From positions 372,001 through 436,000 of the forward strand of contig NZ_JBJKFD010000001.1 in NCBI RefSeq assembly GCF_049723905.1: 64,000 nucleotides of DNA, written 5' to 3'. Positions 1-8,980 of this stretch are shown piece by piece; within the stretch, counting starts at the first letter, position 1, and each line of letters starts with the position of its first letter. Both the position numbers and the translations under genes were made by a program. The notes under the pieces are model-generated. The model made no database searches and was not told the DNA's origin. It saw nothing but the letters and a program-made list of their open reading frames with translations. The stretch comes from G963665185 sp049723905 (GTDB lineage Bacteria > Desulfobacterota > Desulfovibrionia > Desulfovibrionales > Desulfovibrionaceae).

Positions 1-179
1 CTGTATTACAAGCTTTAGGACAAAAAAAATGTGAAAACGGAGGAAAGCAGGGCAAATACTTGTTATTTTAGCAAATTCTGGCGAGTGTCCGGGGGGGAAG
101 GACGAGCTGGACGTACTGCAGTATAAGTTTTGTGTCTGTAACTACAGTTTTTATACAGTGGTACGCCAAACAAAAAAAA
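1..179. other. No gene seen at window edge
   Basis: The stretch lies downstream of the minus-strand PIG-L-like gene. It contains short open frames only, with no ribosome-binding site or recognisable product. No convincing hairpin with a T-run is visible. It may hold the 3' end of a neighbour outside the window. Confidence 0.4.
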
Positions 180-833
180 TCACGATTCAAAGTACGGGCA
201 AGACTGGCCGTGCAGAATTTCAAACACTTCGGCATATTTCCCTGCCCTGCTGGTTGCTCCCCTATAGGCTGCCAGTCCCTGCATGGCATCGGCGTAGTTC
301 GCACCGGGCAAGTCAGAATAAATCATTATGGCTTCTCGTTTGCTTTCCATAGTGGCGGTGATATTTACCGCCATTTCGTGTTGGGTCATGGGGGGGCGAA
401 GCTCATAGCCGTAGATAGTGGAAACTTGCCACGGATCGTTTTCCAAATCCGGGGCATCCGGCATGCCAGCGGCAACCGCTGCCGTTTTGATCATGCAGCT
501 CAAGCCGTGATGTTCGGGTGCGGGATCAAGAGAATGGTATGTAAAGATGATCTCCGGGCGGAGTTCCCGAAGCATTCCGGCGGTTGCCAGCATGGTGTTT
601 CGGGTAAAAAGCTCCGGTCCCTTGCCCAGCCGGAGAAACCGAACCGAGTCAGCATCAAGAATAGCAGCAGCCCGGCCTGCCTCCGGGCGCAGACGTTCGC
701 AGTCTTCACCTTGGTACGCAAGAAAAACATGGATAACACGATAGCCCTGTCGCGCGAGAAGAGCCGTGGAACCACCGCATGCCATTTCAATATCGCCGGG
801 GGTTAGCCCGAACGCGAGGATAGTAGTGTTCAT
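180..833 (-). CDS. PIG-L/LmbE-like deacetylase-family protein with degenerate metal site
   Basis: The 217-residue protein has the PIG-L/LmbE fold signature. A hydrophobic first strand is followed by a loop, then a GG pair and helix near residues 11-25. A later histidine-containing loop lies near residues 100-110. Family members are zinc N-deacetylases acting on N-acetyl-sugar conjugates. In the family the first loop reads His-Pro-Asp-Asp; here it is Thr11-Pro12-Gly13-Asp14, so the metal-binding histidine and first aspartate are absent. One histidine pair (H108-H109) of the second cluster remains. It is therefore either inactive, metal-independent or repurposed. The ATG has no strong ribosome-binding site. 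It stands alone, with no operon partner visible. Confidence 0.7.
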   Translation of the reverse strand: MNTTILAFGLTPGDIEMACGGSTALLARQGYRVIHVFLAYQGEDCERLRPEAGRAAAILDADSVRFLRLGKGPELFTRNTMLATAGMLRELRPEIIFTYHSLDPAPEHHGLSCMIKTAAVAAGMPDAPDLENDPWQVSTIYGYELRPPMTQHEMAVNITATMESKREAIMIYSDLPGANYADAMQGLAAYRGATSRAGKYAEVFEILHGQSCPYFES

Positions 834-1165
834 ATTACAACTAACTCTGGCTGAAAATTTTTCAGCTTCATAGGCTTATATTGCTTTATTGGCAAGGGCA
901 TTGCCTCGTTTGGGGGCTGAGGGGACTGTTCATAGTTTATTTGGGGCGTTGTAGGATGAATTTTTATTAGTAAAAAAATGTGTGGGTTGCTTTGTTGGTA
1001 TTGATGATTTCATTTAAAATGAATTCGTAAAGACAGGGCGGGCTAAATCGGGAAAAAGGCCGCGGCAGTATAATACGTGCTCGTTATAGCGGGGAGCCAA
1101 ACCGTTAGAGCTGAAAAGCCTTAAGATTGAAGAAGGTAGCGTCGGCAGCATGATTGAAAAATAAA
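834..1165. other. Intergenic region, no gene seen
   Basis: The DNA is AT-rich between the stress-protein terminator and the PIG-L-like gene. A short palindrome (TTCATTT-A-AAATGAA) lies near 1010-1025. It should contain the promoter of the PIG-L-like gene, but no good -35/-10 pair stands out and no coding frame looks real. Confidence 0.35.
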
Positions 1166-1194
1166 AAAGCCTGCTCCAACCTGGGACAGGCTTT
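1166..1194 (-). terminator. Rho-independent terminator of the universal stress gene
   Basis: The arms AAAGCCTG (1166-1173) and CAGGCTTT (1187-1194) are perfectly complementary around a 13-base loop. On the minus strand the hairpin runs into a T-rich tract. It lies just past the stop codon at 1212. Confidence 0.85.
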
Positions 1195-1211
1195 CTGATC
1201 AATCAGCAATA

Positions 1212-1634
1212 TCAGCGAACTACCATTACCGGGCAATGGACCATTTGCAGGACCTGGTGGGTTACACTGCCCAGCAGGATTCCTTCCAGGTCCGACTTGC
1301 CCCGAGATCCCATAATAATCAGATCGCATTTTTCCAATTGCGCGACTTCGGCGATGGCTTGGGACGGGGTTCCGCCTACTATGCGGCTGGCGAACTCGAC
1401 GTCTGCTTTGGTGGCCATTTCTTCCACGGGAGCCATGATTTCTTTGGAGCGATCGGTTGCATGTGCAAGAACATGTTGAAAATTAGGCTCTCCGAGAGTG
1501 ATGGGTACAGGGCGGTGTACGTGGAGAAGAAGCAGGGAAGCTCCGTTGGTTTTGGCCATGTCCAGAGCGTAGTCCAACGCATTGAGGCTGTACGTGCTTC
1601 CGTCTATGGGAACAAGAATTTTGCTTATACGCAT
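1212..1634 (-). CDS. Universal stress protein (UspA family)
   Basis: The 140-residue single-domain Usp has the usual beginning KILVPIDGS, which forms the first strand and nucleotide-contacting Asp. Near the C-terminus the ATP-binding signature G-x2-G-x9-G-S is intact (GSRG, nine residues, GS). That places it with ATP-binding Usp proteins rather than the non-binding UspA type. Such proteins are cytoplasmic and accumulate under growth arrest and stress. Monocistronic, it is followed by its own terminator. Its precise role cannot be told from sequence. Confidence 0.92.
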   Translation of the reverse strand: MRISKILVPIDGSTYSLNALDYALDMAKTNGASLLLLHVHRPVPITLGEPNFQHVLAHATDRSKEIMAPVEEMATKADVEFASRIVGGTPSQAIAEVAQLEKCDLIIMGSRGKSDLEGILLGSVTHQVLQMVHCPVMVVR

Positions 1635-1794
1635 ACCGTAACTCCGGATTTTAGAAAAAGTAATTAGGGGAACTCAGCCGATTACAGCTTGTATTCTACA
1701 TATTGAGGCATAAATTTACAAACGCTGCATTGAGTTAGGTATATTTCCAGCTTTTCTAATTTTTGAAAGGAATGTCTTGAAAGTAGCGGAATTC

Positions 1795-1823
1795 TTGACC
1801 GGTGGTGGGCTTTGGAATAGCAT
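1795..1823 (+). promoter_or_regulatory. Possible sigma-70-type promoter for ilvE
   Basis: TTGACC at 1795-1800 is followed after 17 bases by TAGCAT at 1818-1823. The -35 is good and the -10 weak. A GTGGG/CCCAC hairpin overlaps the spacer and -10. No leucine or isoleucine-rich leader peptide was seen between 1635 and 1868. Confidence 0.3.
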
Positions 1824-1868
1824 CCCACAGCTTATGACTAAATAGCAACTGCTTGGGAGGCAGCGATT

Positions 1869-2795
1869 ATGGTGCAAGAAAACGCAAAAATTTGGTTCAA
1901 TGGGAAACTTGTTCCCTGGGGTGAGGCGAACGTTCATGTCCTCACACATGCTCTGCATTACGGTACCGCGGTTTTTGAGGGTATCCGAGCCTATAAGTGT
2001 GTGGACGGACGTTCTGCCGTTTTTCGCTTGAAGGAACACGCCGAACGTTTGGTTGAGTCGGGTAAAATTTTGGGCCTTCCCGTTCCTTATTCAAGCGAAG
2101 AAATTGCCGATGCCATTATTGAAACTCTCCAGGCAAACAAGCTGGATGCCGCATATATCCGTCCTTTGGTTTTTGTGGGTGAAGGCGGCATGGGCGTACA
2201 TCCCGGCAAGAACCCCATGCATACATGCATCGCTGCGTGGGAATGGGGCGCATACCTTGGTGAAGATGCTCTTGCAAAAGGCATCCGTATCAAAACGTCC
2301 ACTTTTACCCGCCACCATGTCAACATCATGATGACCAAGGCCAAAGCCAGCGGCAACTACGTCAACTCCGTTCTGGCCAAGATGGAAGCCGTGGCAGATG
2401 GTTATGACGAAGCCATGATGCTTGACCCGGACGGCTACGTGTCGGAAGGAAGCGGTGAAAACCTGTTCATCGTAACCAAGAGTGGCGCTCTCAAAACAGC
2501 TCCCCTAACTTCGGTCCTGGCGGGGATTACGCGTGACAGCGTGATGACGATGGCTCGTGACATGGGATATGAGGTTTTGGAGCAGCGGTTTACCCGCGAT
2601 GAACTGTACACTGCACCGGAAGCCTTTTTTACAGGCACGGCTGCCGAGCTGACTCCCATTCGTGAATGCGATAACCGTGTTATTGGCAAAGGCAAGGCTG
2701 GTGAAGTCGCCTTGAACCTGCAGAAAGAGTTTTTTAACGTTGTTACCGGAGCTAATCCCAAATATTCGGATTGGCTGCATTACTACGAAGTCTAG
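1869..2795 (+). CDS. ilvE: Branched-chain amino acid aminotransferase
   Basis: This 308-residue fold-type IV PLP enzyme transfers amino groups between glutamate and the keto acids of valine, leucine and isoleucine. The catalytic lysine is K159 in the TKAKASGNY context. The downstream GYVSEGSGENLF stretch and the GITRDSV phosphate-binding stretch are typical of IlvE. A GGGAGG ribosome-binding site precedes the ATG. Its stop codon lies inside the AGGAG that serves the following dnaX, so the two are probably cotranscribed despite unrelated functions. Confidence 0.95.
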   Translation: MVQENAKIWFNGKLVPWGEANVHVLTHALHYGTAVFEGIRAYKCVDGRSAVFRLKEHAERLVESGKILGLPVPYSSEEIADAIIETLQANKLDAAYIRPLVFVGEGGMGVHPGKNPMHTCIAAWEWGAYLGEDALAKGIRIKTSTFTRHHVNIMMTKAKASGNYVNSVLAKMEAVADGYDEAMMLDPDGYVSEGSGENLFIVTKSGALKTAPLTSVLAGITRDSVMTMARDMGYEVLEQRFTRDELYTAPEAFFTGTAAELTPIRECDNRVIGKGKAGEVALNLQKEFFNVVTGANPKYSDWLHYYEV

Positions 2796-2815
2796 GAGCA
2801 CTTTTTTTTATTGTT

Positions 2816-4696
2816 ATGAGTGGCTCCAATCTTACAGCCAAATACAGGCCTCAGCGGTTTTCCGATGTGGCGGGACAGCAGGCAGTCAAAAGCGTGCTGT
2901 CCCGTGCCGCAGCAGAGAACCGTATAGCTCCGGCCTATCTGTTCAGCGGCACCCGCGGTGTGGGCAAAACCACTTTGGCGAGAATTTTGGCCAAAGCGGT
3001 CAATTGCGAGAAGGCCCCGACGGCCGAACCATGTAACGAGTGCAGGTTCTGCCGCGCCATTACCGCGGGGACGGCCGTTGATGTGGTTGAAATCGATGCT
3101 GCGTCCAACCGTGGTATCGATGATGCCCGCCGTCTTAAAGAAGATATTGGCTATGCCCCTTTGGAGTGTCGCTATAAGGTCTTCATCATTGACGAAGCGC
3201 ATATGCTTACGCGAGAAGCCTTCAATGCGTTGTTGAAAACCTTGGAGGAACCCCCTCCACACGCTTGTTTCGTATTGGCGACGACAGAGCCCCACAAATT
3301 CCCTGCCACAATCATCAGCCGCTGCCAGCATTACACATTCAAACGTTTGTTGCAGAAAGAGCTGGAAGCACATCTTTCCTGGCTTTTGAAGCAGGAAAAA
3401 ATGTCTTTTGATCCCGCAGCGGTAAGCATTATTGCGCGCCGAGGATCGGGTAGTGTGCGCGATACCATGTCGCTTTTGTCCCAGGTTCTGGCTCTGGGCA
3501 GTGATCGCCTCAGTGAAGACGACGCTCGAACTGTGCTGGGACTGGCGGGGCAGGAAGTTTTTTTCGAGATAATGGACGGCGTGTACAATAAGGACTGCCC
3601 GGCGCTCAGCCGAGTTTTGCGCCAGGTCTTGGACCAGGGCTTGGACCTGGGCTTTTTTCTGCGCGAATTGTCCACAGCCTGGCGTAATATGTTTCTTTTG
3701 AGACAGGCCGGGGCTGCGGCGACGGAGCTGTTGGATATGGCCCCGCACGAGGTGGACGCCTGGAAGGAGTGGGCCGGAAAGTTCGATCTGGCGCATATCC
3801 ATGCCTGCTGGCAAATGACATTGGAAGGCCAACGACGGGTGCTGACCAGCCTGGAACCAGCCATGGCGCTGGAACTCCTGCTGTTCAATCTGGCATGTCT
3901 GCCGCAGCTGATAAATCTGGACGATCCGGCCACATTACCGCCTCCAGCAGCACAGCCTTCTTCGAACCGTTCTTCTGCTCCTGCGCCTGCAGGTGAATCT
4001 CCTTCGGGGGCGGCTCAAAAAAAAACTCTTGAGTCTGACCGCGTAGCTCCGGCGGGCGCGACGTCTCGGTCCGTCCCCCCGGAAGCTCTGCAAAATACGA
4101 ATGAGCCGGAGCCGATTTCGACATCTGCACAGCAATCTGCTGCGTCTATGGTCTCGGCTCCGGGTGAGGATGCCGCTTTCTTGAACACCGCAGCAGCTCC
4201 TTCGGTTCCACCATCTGAAACACATGGCAGACCAACGCCACCACCGGTTTCTGAAGGTGCAGTTTCCAGCCCTGTCCAGGGGCAATATTTGCAGAGCCCC
4301 ACGCCCAAACCTGCGAAGCAAACCGCTCCCAAGGCGGCAAAATCTGATGGCAGTGTGGAAGGGTTTATGGAATTTGTGGCGCATCGTTTCGAGCTGGACG
4401 AGCGCCCTCTCAATGGTTTGGGACGGGTAAAACCTCATTTTTCCCAAGGTTGCCTCACCTTGGAGTGCATGGGCCATACGCATGCAAAATCCCTGAATGC
4501 CAGCGGCCATGTCGAGCAGGTGGAGCAATTGGCTGAGGAATATTTTGGGCCGGGCACAAAGGTTCAGCTTGACGTCAAGGGAGCGAGTCCGGACAAAAGC
4601 ATGAAGCAGATTCGCGACGAAGTGCTCGCGCATCCGTCCGTTGACGGAGTGATAAAAGCCTTTGGAGCGCAGGTTGTGAAGATAAGCCGGTCCTGA
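2816..4696 (+). CDS. dnaX: DNA polymerase III subunits tau/gamma
   Basis: The 626-residue clamp-loader ATPase has Walker A GTRGVGKTT (K51), zinc-module cysteines C64/C73/C76/C79, Walker B DEAH at 126-129 and the sensor SRC at 168-170. After about residue 395 comes a Pro/Ala/Ser-rich linker, then a C-terminal tau-specific domain that would contact polymerase and helicase. The start at 2816 is chosen because the frame upstream overlaps ilvE; AGGAG lies 17 bases away, unusually far. An A9 run at codons 401-404 is a candidate slippage site for making a short gamma-like product. Confidence 0.95.
   Translation: MSGSNLTAKYRPQRFSDVAGQQAVKSVLSRAAAENRIAPAYLFSGTRGVGKTTLARILAKAVNCEKAPTAEPCNECRFCRAITAGTAVDVVEIDAASNRGIDDARRLKEDIGYAPLECRYKVFIIDEAHMLTREAFNALLKTLEEPPPHACFVLATTEPHKFPATIISRCQHYTFKRLLQKELEAHLSWLLKQEKMSFDPAAVSIIARRGSGSVRDTMSLLSQVLALGSDRLSEDDARTVLGLAGQEVFFEIMDGVYNKDCPALSRVLRQVLDQGLDLGFFLRELSTAWRNMFLLRQAGAAATELLDMAPHEVDAWKEWAGKFDLAHIHACWQMTLEGQRRVLTSLEPAMALELLLFNLACLPQLINLDDPATLPPPAAQPSSNRSSAPAPAGESPSGAAQKKTLESDRVAPAGATSRSVPPEALQNTNEPEPISTSAQQSAASMVSAPGEDAAFLNTAAAPSVPPSETHGRPTPPPVSEGAVSSPVQGQYLQSPTPKPAKQTAPKAAKSDGSVEGFMEFVAHRFELDERPLNGLGRVKPHFSQGCLTLECMGHTHAKSLNASGHVEQVEQLAEEYFGPGTKVQLDVKGASPDKSMKQIRDEVLAHPSVDGVIKAFGAQVVKISRS
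4017..4025 (+). promoter_or_regulatory. A9 slippery run inside dnaX
   Basis: Nine consecutive A bases span codons CAA-AAA-AAA-ACT at residues 401-404, at the junction of the ATPase core and linker. A gain of one A (or -1 ribosomal shift) meets TGA at 4030-4032. A loss of one A (or +1 shift) meets TAG at 4044-4046. Both alternatives would end the protein at about 405-410 residues, gamma-sized. A G-rich stretch just upstream could stimulate shifting. Thermus dnaX uses transcriptional slippage on an A9 run; activity here is inferred. Confidence 0.65.
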
Positions 4697-4776
4697 TTTT
4701 TTGAGATTGCTGGATTCGGTCATTATGGAGACGGCGGCGCATACGCCGTGAACGCACCTACATAACGGAGGAAAAA

Positions 4777-5088
4777 ATGCGCGGAATGAATGACCTGGTA
4801 CGTCAGGCGCAGGTAATGCATAAGAAGATCGAAAAAATGCAGAAGGAACTGGAAACCCAGACTGTGGAAGCCACCAGCGGTGGCGGCATGGTGACGGTGA
4901 CCGCCAACGGAGGCGGTGAAGTTGTGGGAATCAATATCGACCCGGCTGCTGTGGACCCCAATGATGTGGATATGCTTCAGGATCTGGTTTTGGCTGCTGT
5001 TGCCGAAAGCCTGAAAAAAGCCAAGGAAATGAGCGAGTCCGAAATGAACAAAATCACTGGTGGCATGAAGCTTCCGGGGATGTTCTAA
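4777..5088 (+). CDS. YbaB/EbfC nucleoid-associated protein
   Basis: The 103-residue protein opens with MNDLVRQAQVMHKKIEKMQ, a charged helix. It continues with the family core VTVTANGGGEVVGINIDP and a C-terminal helical region. YbaB/EbfC proteins form small dimers that bind DNA. A GGAGG site precedes the ATG. The order dnaX-ybaB-recR is a very widely conserved bacterial gene order, which supports the call. Confidence 0.95.
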   Translation: MRGMNDLVRQAQVMHKKIEKMQKELETQTVEATSGGGMVTVTANGGGEVVGINIDPAAVDPNDVDMLQDLVLAAVAESLKKAKEMSESEMNKITGGMKLPGMF

Positions 5089-5115
5089 AGTTTCAGACCG
5101 TACGGACAACTTTCA

Positions 5116-5721
5116 GTGAACGATCTTCCCAAACCCCTGCGTGAAGTTGTGCAGCGCCTTTCCGGCCTGCCCGGCATGGGGCCTAAATCCGCTCTGCGGG
5201 CCGCTTTGACTATGCTCAAGTGGCCCAACGAACGGGCCGAGGGCCTTGGTCAGGCTATTATAGATATGCGCCGGAACATGTGTTTTTGCTCCCGCTGTCG
5301 AGCCCTAAGTGAAGCAGATCCTTGTCCCGTATGTTCGGACCCATCCCGGGAAACTTCCCGGCTGTGTCTTGTCAGCGAGTGGGACAGCCTCATCGTTATG
5401 GAGCAGGCCGGAGTGTACAGCGGGCTGTACATGGTCCTTGGCGGTTTGATTTCACCTTTGGATGGAGTTCGCCAGGAAAATCTGGAAATCGGCACGCTTA
5501 AAGGCCGTTTGGCCGAAGGCGAAGTGGAGGAGCTTATCCTTGCCTTGGGCGCGACCATGGAAGCCGAAGCAACGGCCTCGTACATCAAGAACATGGTGGA
5601 ACGGGAGTATGCCGGCGTTGCCGTAACCAGATTGGCCCAGGGAATACCCCTGGGGACTGAAGTCAAGCATGTGGACAAGGAAACCTTGCGCCAGTCCATG
5701 TTGTATAGGCAGAAATTGTAA
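5116..5721 (+). CDS. recR: Recombination mediator RecR
   Basis: The 201-residue RecR works with RecO and RecF in loading RecA at gaps. It shows the N-terminal HhH-like GLPGMGPKSA, the zinc finger C58-x2-C61...C70-x2-C73, and a Toprim domain from about residue 82 that includes the SGLYMVLGG motif. The start is GTG at 5116, 27 bases after ybaB. No strong ribosome-binding site is visible, so translational coupling to ybaB is likely. Confidence 0.96.
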   Translation: MNDLPKPLREVVQRLSGLPGMGPKSALRAALTMLKWPNERAEGLGQAIIDMRRNMCFCSRCRALSEADPCPVCSDPSRETSRLCLVSEWDSLIVMEQAGVYSGLYMVLGGLISPLDGVRQENLEIGTLKGRLAEGEVEELILALGATMEAEATASYIKNMVEREYAGVAVTRLAQGIPLGTEVKHVDKETLRQSMLYRQKL

Positions 5722-5756
5722 CAGGCGCGGCAAGGGGCCTTTCCTTTGCATGAAAA

Positions 5757-7970
5757 GTGATGCAGCACCAACTCCCTACAGATATCAAAAAGACCGCACG
5801 GCTGACACTGGAAGTGCAGAGCGTTGTTTTTTCCAACCCGGAAAATGGATGGGCCGTAATACGCGGTACATCCACGGAAGAACCGGGCCTTGTTTCCGCC
5901 GTGGGACTTATTGGCGAAGTGGCAGCGGGCGAGCTGCTGGAAATGACCGGGGAGTGGAAAGAGCACCCCAAATTTGGCCGTCAATTCGCCGTAGAAAATG
6001 CGGTCAGGGCATATCCTGCCTCGGAGAACGGTATTATCCGCTACCTTTCCTCCGGTATGATCCGTGGCGTAGGCAAGACCATGGCAAAGCGAATGGTCGA
6101 GGCTTTTGGTGCGGATGTACTGGAAATTCTGGATACGGACCCTGATCAGCTTTTGAATGTCGAAGGCATTGGCAGAAAAAAGCTGGAACGGATTCGAGAA
6201 TCGTGGGACTCTCAGCGCGACATCCGCTCACTGATGCTTTTTCTGCAGACCAATGGGATACCGACCACCTTTGCAGGACGGATTTTCAAACTCTGGGGCG
6301 CGGGCAGCGAAGCCAGACTCCGGGAAAATCCGTATGAACTTGCATACGAAATTCGAGGCATTGGTTTTCGCAAGGCAGACGAAATGGCGCTCAAACTCGG
6401 TTTTGCGCCGGATTCCCTGGAGCGAGTGGAAGCCGCTTGCGTGTACTGCCTGTTCACCATGGGAGAACGTGGGCACCTGTTTTGCCCCGCGCCGGACCTT
6501 TTTGGAAAGGTCGCGGAAATTCTTGGGCAGGCCAGCGAGGAAGGTTTTGAAGATGCACTGGCTTTACTGGAAGAGCGCAAGCGAATCCGGGTAGAGCGGC
6601 TGTTTGCCCAGGACATCGACAGGGCCGTCTACCTGCACCATTTCTATACATGGGAACGCAAAATTTCCCAGCGCCTCTACCATCTCATTTCTCATCCCTG
6701 TCCGGAAACCACGCGCAAAAAGGTGGAAAAGCATCTTCCCCAGCTGGAACGTGAATGCCGGATAGCTCTTTCCTCCGAGCAGCGTGAGGCCGTGCTGGAT
6801 GCATGCGGCAACAAGGTTTTTATCATCACGGGCGGCCCTGGTACGGGCAAGACGACCATAACTCGTATGATTGTCCGTTCGCTCAGCGAGGCAGGGCTCA
6901 AGCTCAAGCTGGCTGCGCCCACTGGGCGTGCGGCCAAGCGTCTTGCCGAGGCTGCTGGTATGAGCGCCTCCACCATCCACCGCCTATTGCAGTATTCGCC
7001 CGATACAGGCTTTCAGCTGGGCGAGGACAACAAGCTCAAAGCGGACGTTCTGGTGGTGGACGAGGCCAGTATGCTGGACGCTGGGCTGTTCAACGCAGTG
7101 CTTTCTTCTCTGTCCCTTACCTGCCGTCTGATTCTGGTGGGCGACGTGAACCAGCTCCCCAGCGTGGGGCCGGGAAACGTGCTTTCCGACCTGCTGACCA
7201 GCGAGACGATACCATGCGCGCGGCTGACTCAAATTTTCAGGCAGGCAATGGAAAGCCGCATCGTACTCAATGCGCATAAGATCAACCAGGGAGAGTTCCC
7301 CTCTGAAGCGCCGGATCAGATTCCGCCCGACAAGGATTTCTGGTGGATTAACCAGAATGATCCGGCCCGGGTGCAGGAACTTGTGCGGCAATGCGTATGC
7401 GAACGTATCCCGGCGGCCTATGGCTTTGATCCTTTGCGCGATGTACAGGTGCTTACCCCCATGCACAAAGGGGAGGTGGGTACCTTTGCCTTGAACAATC
7501 TGCTGCAGGACGGACTGAATCCGGGCAGGCGCGAGCTAAAACGGGGGAATCAGGCCTTTCGTGAGGGCGACCGGGTTTTGCAGTTGCGCAACAACTACGA
7601 CAAGGAAGTGTTCAACGGTGACATGGGCTGGGTTGATGAGATCGACTTTGAATCCGGCGAACTCACCGTCGATTTTGAAGGTCGGCTGGTTGCCTACGAT
7701 TCGACAGAGCTTGATGAACTGACCCTTGCGTACGCAGTTAGCGTACACAAATCGCAGGGCAGTGAATACAAGGCCGTGGTCATCCCCATGGTGACACAGC
7801 ATTACGTACTGCTCCAAAGAAACCTTCTGTACACTGCCCTGACACGGGCCAGAGAACTTGCTATCATTGTGGGAAGCCGCAAAGCCGTAGGGATTGCGTT
7901 GTCCAACAACAAATCGGACAAGCGTTTTACCAACCTGCGCTATATGCTTGTTGAACTGTTTAATTCGTAA
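5757..7970 (+). CDS. recD2: RecD2-type 5'-3' DNA helicase
   Basis: The 737-residue superfamily 1B helicase has an N-terminal OB-like region and helix-hairpin-helix segments (residues about 95-215). Walker A GGPGTGKTT follows (K near 365), then VVDEAS (Walker B), the GDVNQLPSVGPG motif III and a C-terminal AYAVSVHKSQGSEY motif. This long N-terminus is the RecD2 hallmark, separating it from RecBCD RecD. Tandem GTG-ATG codons begin at 5757 and 5760; either may be used. It follows recR by 35 bases and probably belongs to the same repair operon. Confidence 0.93.
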   Translation: MMQHQLPTDIKKTARLTLEVQSVVFSNPENGWAVIRGTSTEEPGLVSAVGLIGEVAAGELLEMTGEWKEHPKFGRQFAVENAVRAYPASENGIIRYLSSGMIRGVGKTMAKRMVEAFGADVLEILDTDPDQLLNVEGIGRKKLERIRESWDSQRDIRSLMLFLQTNGIPTTFAGRIFKLWGAGSEARLRENPYELAYEIRGIGFRKADEMALKLGFAPDSLERVEAACVYCLFTMGERGHLFCPAPDLFGKVAEILGQASEEGFEDALALLEERKRIRVERLFAQDIDRAVYLHHFYTWERKISQRLYHLISHPCPETTRKKVEKHLPQLERECRIALSSEQREAVLDACGNKVFIITGGPGTGKTTITRMIVRSLSEAGLKLKLAAPTGRAAKRLAEAAGMSASTIHRLLQYSPDTGFQLGEDNKLKADVLVVDEASMLDAGLFNAVLSSLSLTCRLILVGDVNQLPSVGPGNVLSDLLTSETIPCARLTQIFRQAMESRIVLNAHKINQGEFPSEAPDQIPPDKDFWWINQNDPARVQELVRQCVCERIPAAYGFDPLRDVQVLTPMHKGEVGTFALNNLLQDGLNPGRRELKRGNQAFREGDRVLQLRNNYDKEVFNGDMGWVDEIDFESGELTVDFEGRLVAYDSTELDELTLAYAVSVHKSQGSEYKAVVIPMVTQHYVLLQRNLLYTALTRARELAIIVGSRKAVGIALSNNKSDKRFTNLRYMLVELFNS

Positions 7971-8008
7971 GGGTAGTTCGGGTTACAACTTTTTTCCAAG
8001 AGGTTTGG

Positions 8009-8980
8009 ATGTCTCTTGTTTCCTCGGATGCGCCTCCCCGTATTGCCGTTCTTATCCCTTGTTATAACGAGGCGATAACCGTGGCTCAGGTTGTTCACGA
8101 CTTCCGGCGTGAGCTTCCCGATGCCGACATCTACGTTTTTGATAACAATTCCACGGACGATACCGCTCGCCTGGCCCAAGAGGCTGGAGCCATTGTTCGT
8201 AGCGAATCGCTGCAGGGGAAGGGGAACGTTGTCCGTAACATGTTCCGCAATGTCGAGGCGGATTGCTATGTGATGGTGGACGGCGACTGCACCTATCCGG
8301 CGGACCGCGTGCACGACCTCATCCGTCCAGTACTTGAAGGGCGTGCCGAGATGGTGGTGGGGGATCGTCTGTCCTCCCATGCCTACGATGCCCAGAATAC
8401 CCGCCCCATGCATGGTTTTGGAAACCGTCTGGTCCGTCGGCTCATCAACTGGCTTTACGGCAGCAATATCTGCGATGTTATGACCGGATACCGTGTTTTC
8501 AGCCGGATGTTCGTTAAAACCGCGCCCATTTTGAGCAACGGTTTTGAAGTTGAAACCGAAATGACTCTGCATGCTTTGGACAAACGCCTGCATGTGGAGG
8601 AAATCCCCATCGAGTATCTTCCGCGCCCCGAGGGAAGCGAATCCAAGTTGGATACTGTTCGCGACGGGCTGCTGGTCTTGCGTACCATTACTTCGATCGT
8701 CAAATATTATAAGCCGCTGCGTTTTTTCGGCGGGCTGGCTTTGTTGTTCGCCTTTGCCGGGGTGGTTGCAGGGTCGTATCCCGTACTCGAATACCTCCAT
8801 TACAGCTATGTGTATAAGGTCCCCATGGTCATCCTGGCGGGAACCCTGGAGCTGATGGCCATGTTGTCATTGTCATGCGGCCTGATTTTGGACAGCATTG
8901 TCCGGTTGCATAAGGAACGCTACCTGCTACAGCTCAACGCCTATGTTACCGCACATCTTTCCGGAAAAACTGAAAGTTAA
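8009..8980 (+). CDS. GT2 glycosyltransferase, DPM1/GtrB-like, with C-terminal membrane segments
   Basis: The 323-residue protein has an N-terminal GT-A domain (AVLIPCYNEA at residue 12 onward, DNNSTDDT, and VDGDCTYP as the metal-binding DxD-type motif). Two hydrophobic C-terminal segments (about residues 235-300) tether it to the membrane. DPM1/GtrB-like enzymes load a sugar onto polyprenyl phosphate at the cytoplasmic face. An AAGAGG site precedes the ATG. The next gene starts 37 bases inside its end, and a flippase-like gene follows, so it likely feeds an envelope-glycosylation pathway. The sugar is unknown. Confidence 0.88.
   Translation: MSLVSSDAPPRIAVLIPCYNEAITVAQVVHDFRRELPDADIYVFDNNSTDDTARLAQEAGAIVRSESLQGKGNVVRNMFRNVEADCYVMVDGDCTYPADRVHDLIRPVLEGRAEMVVGDRLSSHAYDAQNTRPMHGFGNRLVRRLINWLYGSNICDVMTGYRVFSRMFVKTAPILSNGFEVETEMTLHALDKRLHVEEIPIEYLPRPEGSESKLDTVRDGLLVLRTITSIVKYYKPLRFFGGLALLFAFAGVVAGSYPVLEYLHYSYVYKVPMVILAGTLELMAMLSLSCGLILDSIVRLHKERYLLQLNAYVTAHLSGKTES

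Noticed and set aside
132..806. 224-residue plus-strand open frame opposite the PIG-L-like gene
   Set aside because: No ribosome-binding site and no family pattern; the minus-strand protein has the PIG-L fold signature.
2792..3832. 346-residue minus-strand open frame
   Set aside because: It is the reverse of dnaX, whose domains and motifs are certain; it has no family features or ribosome-binding site.
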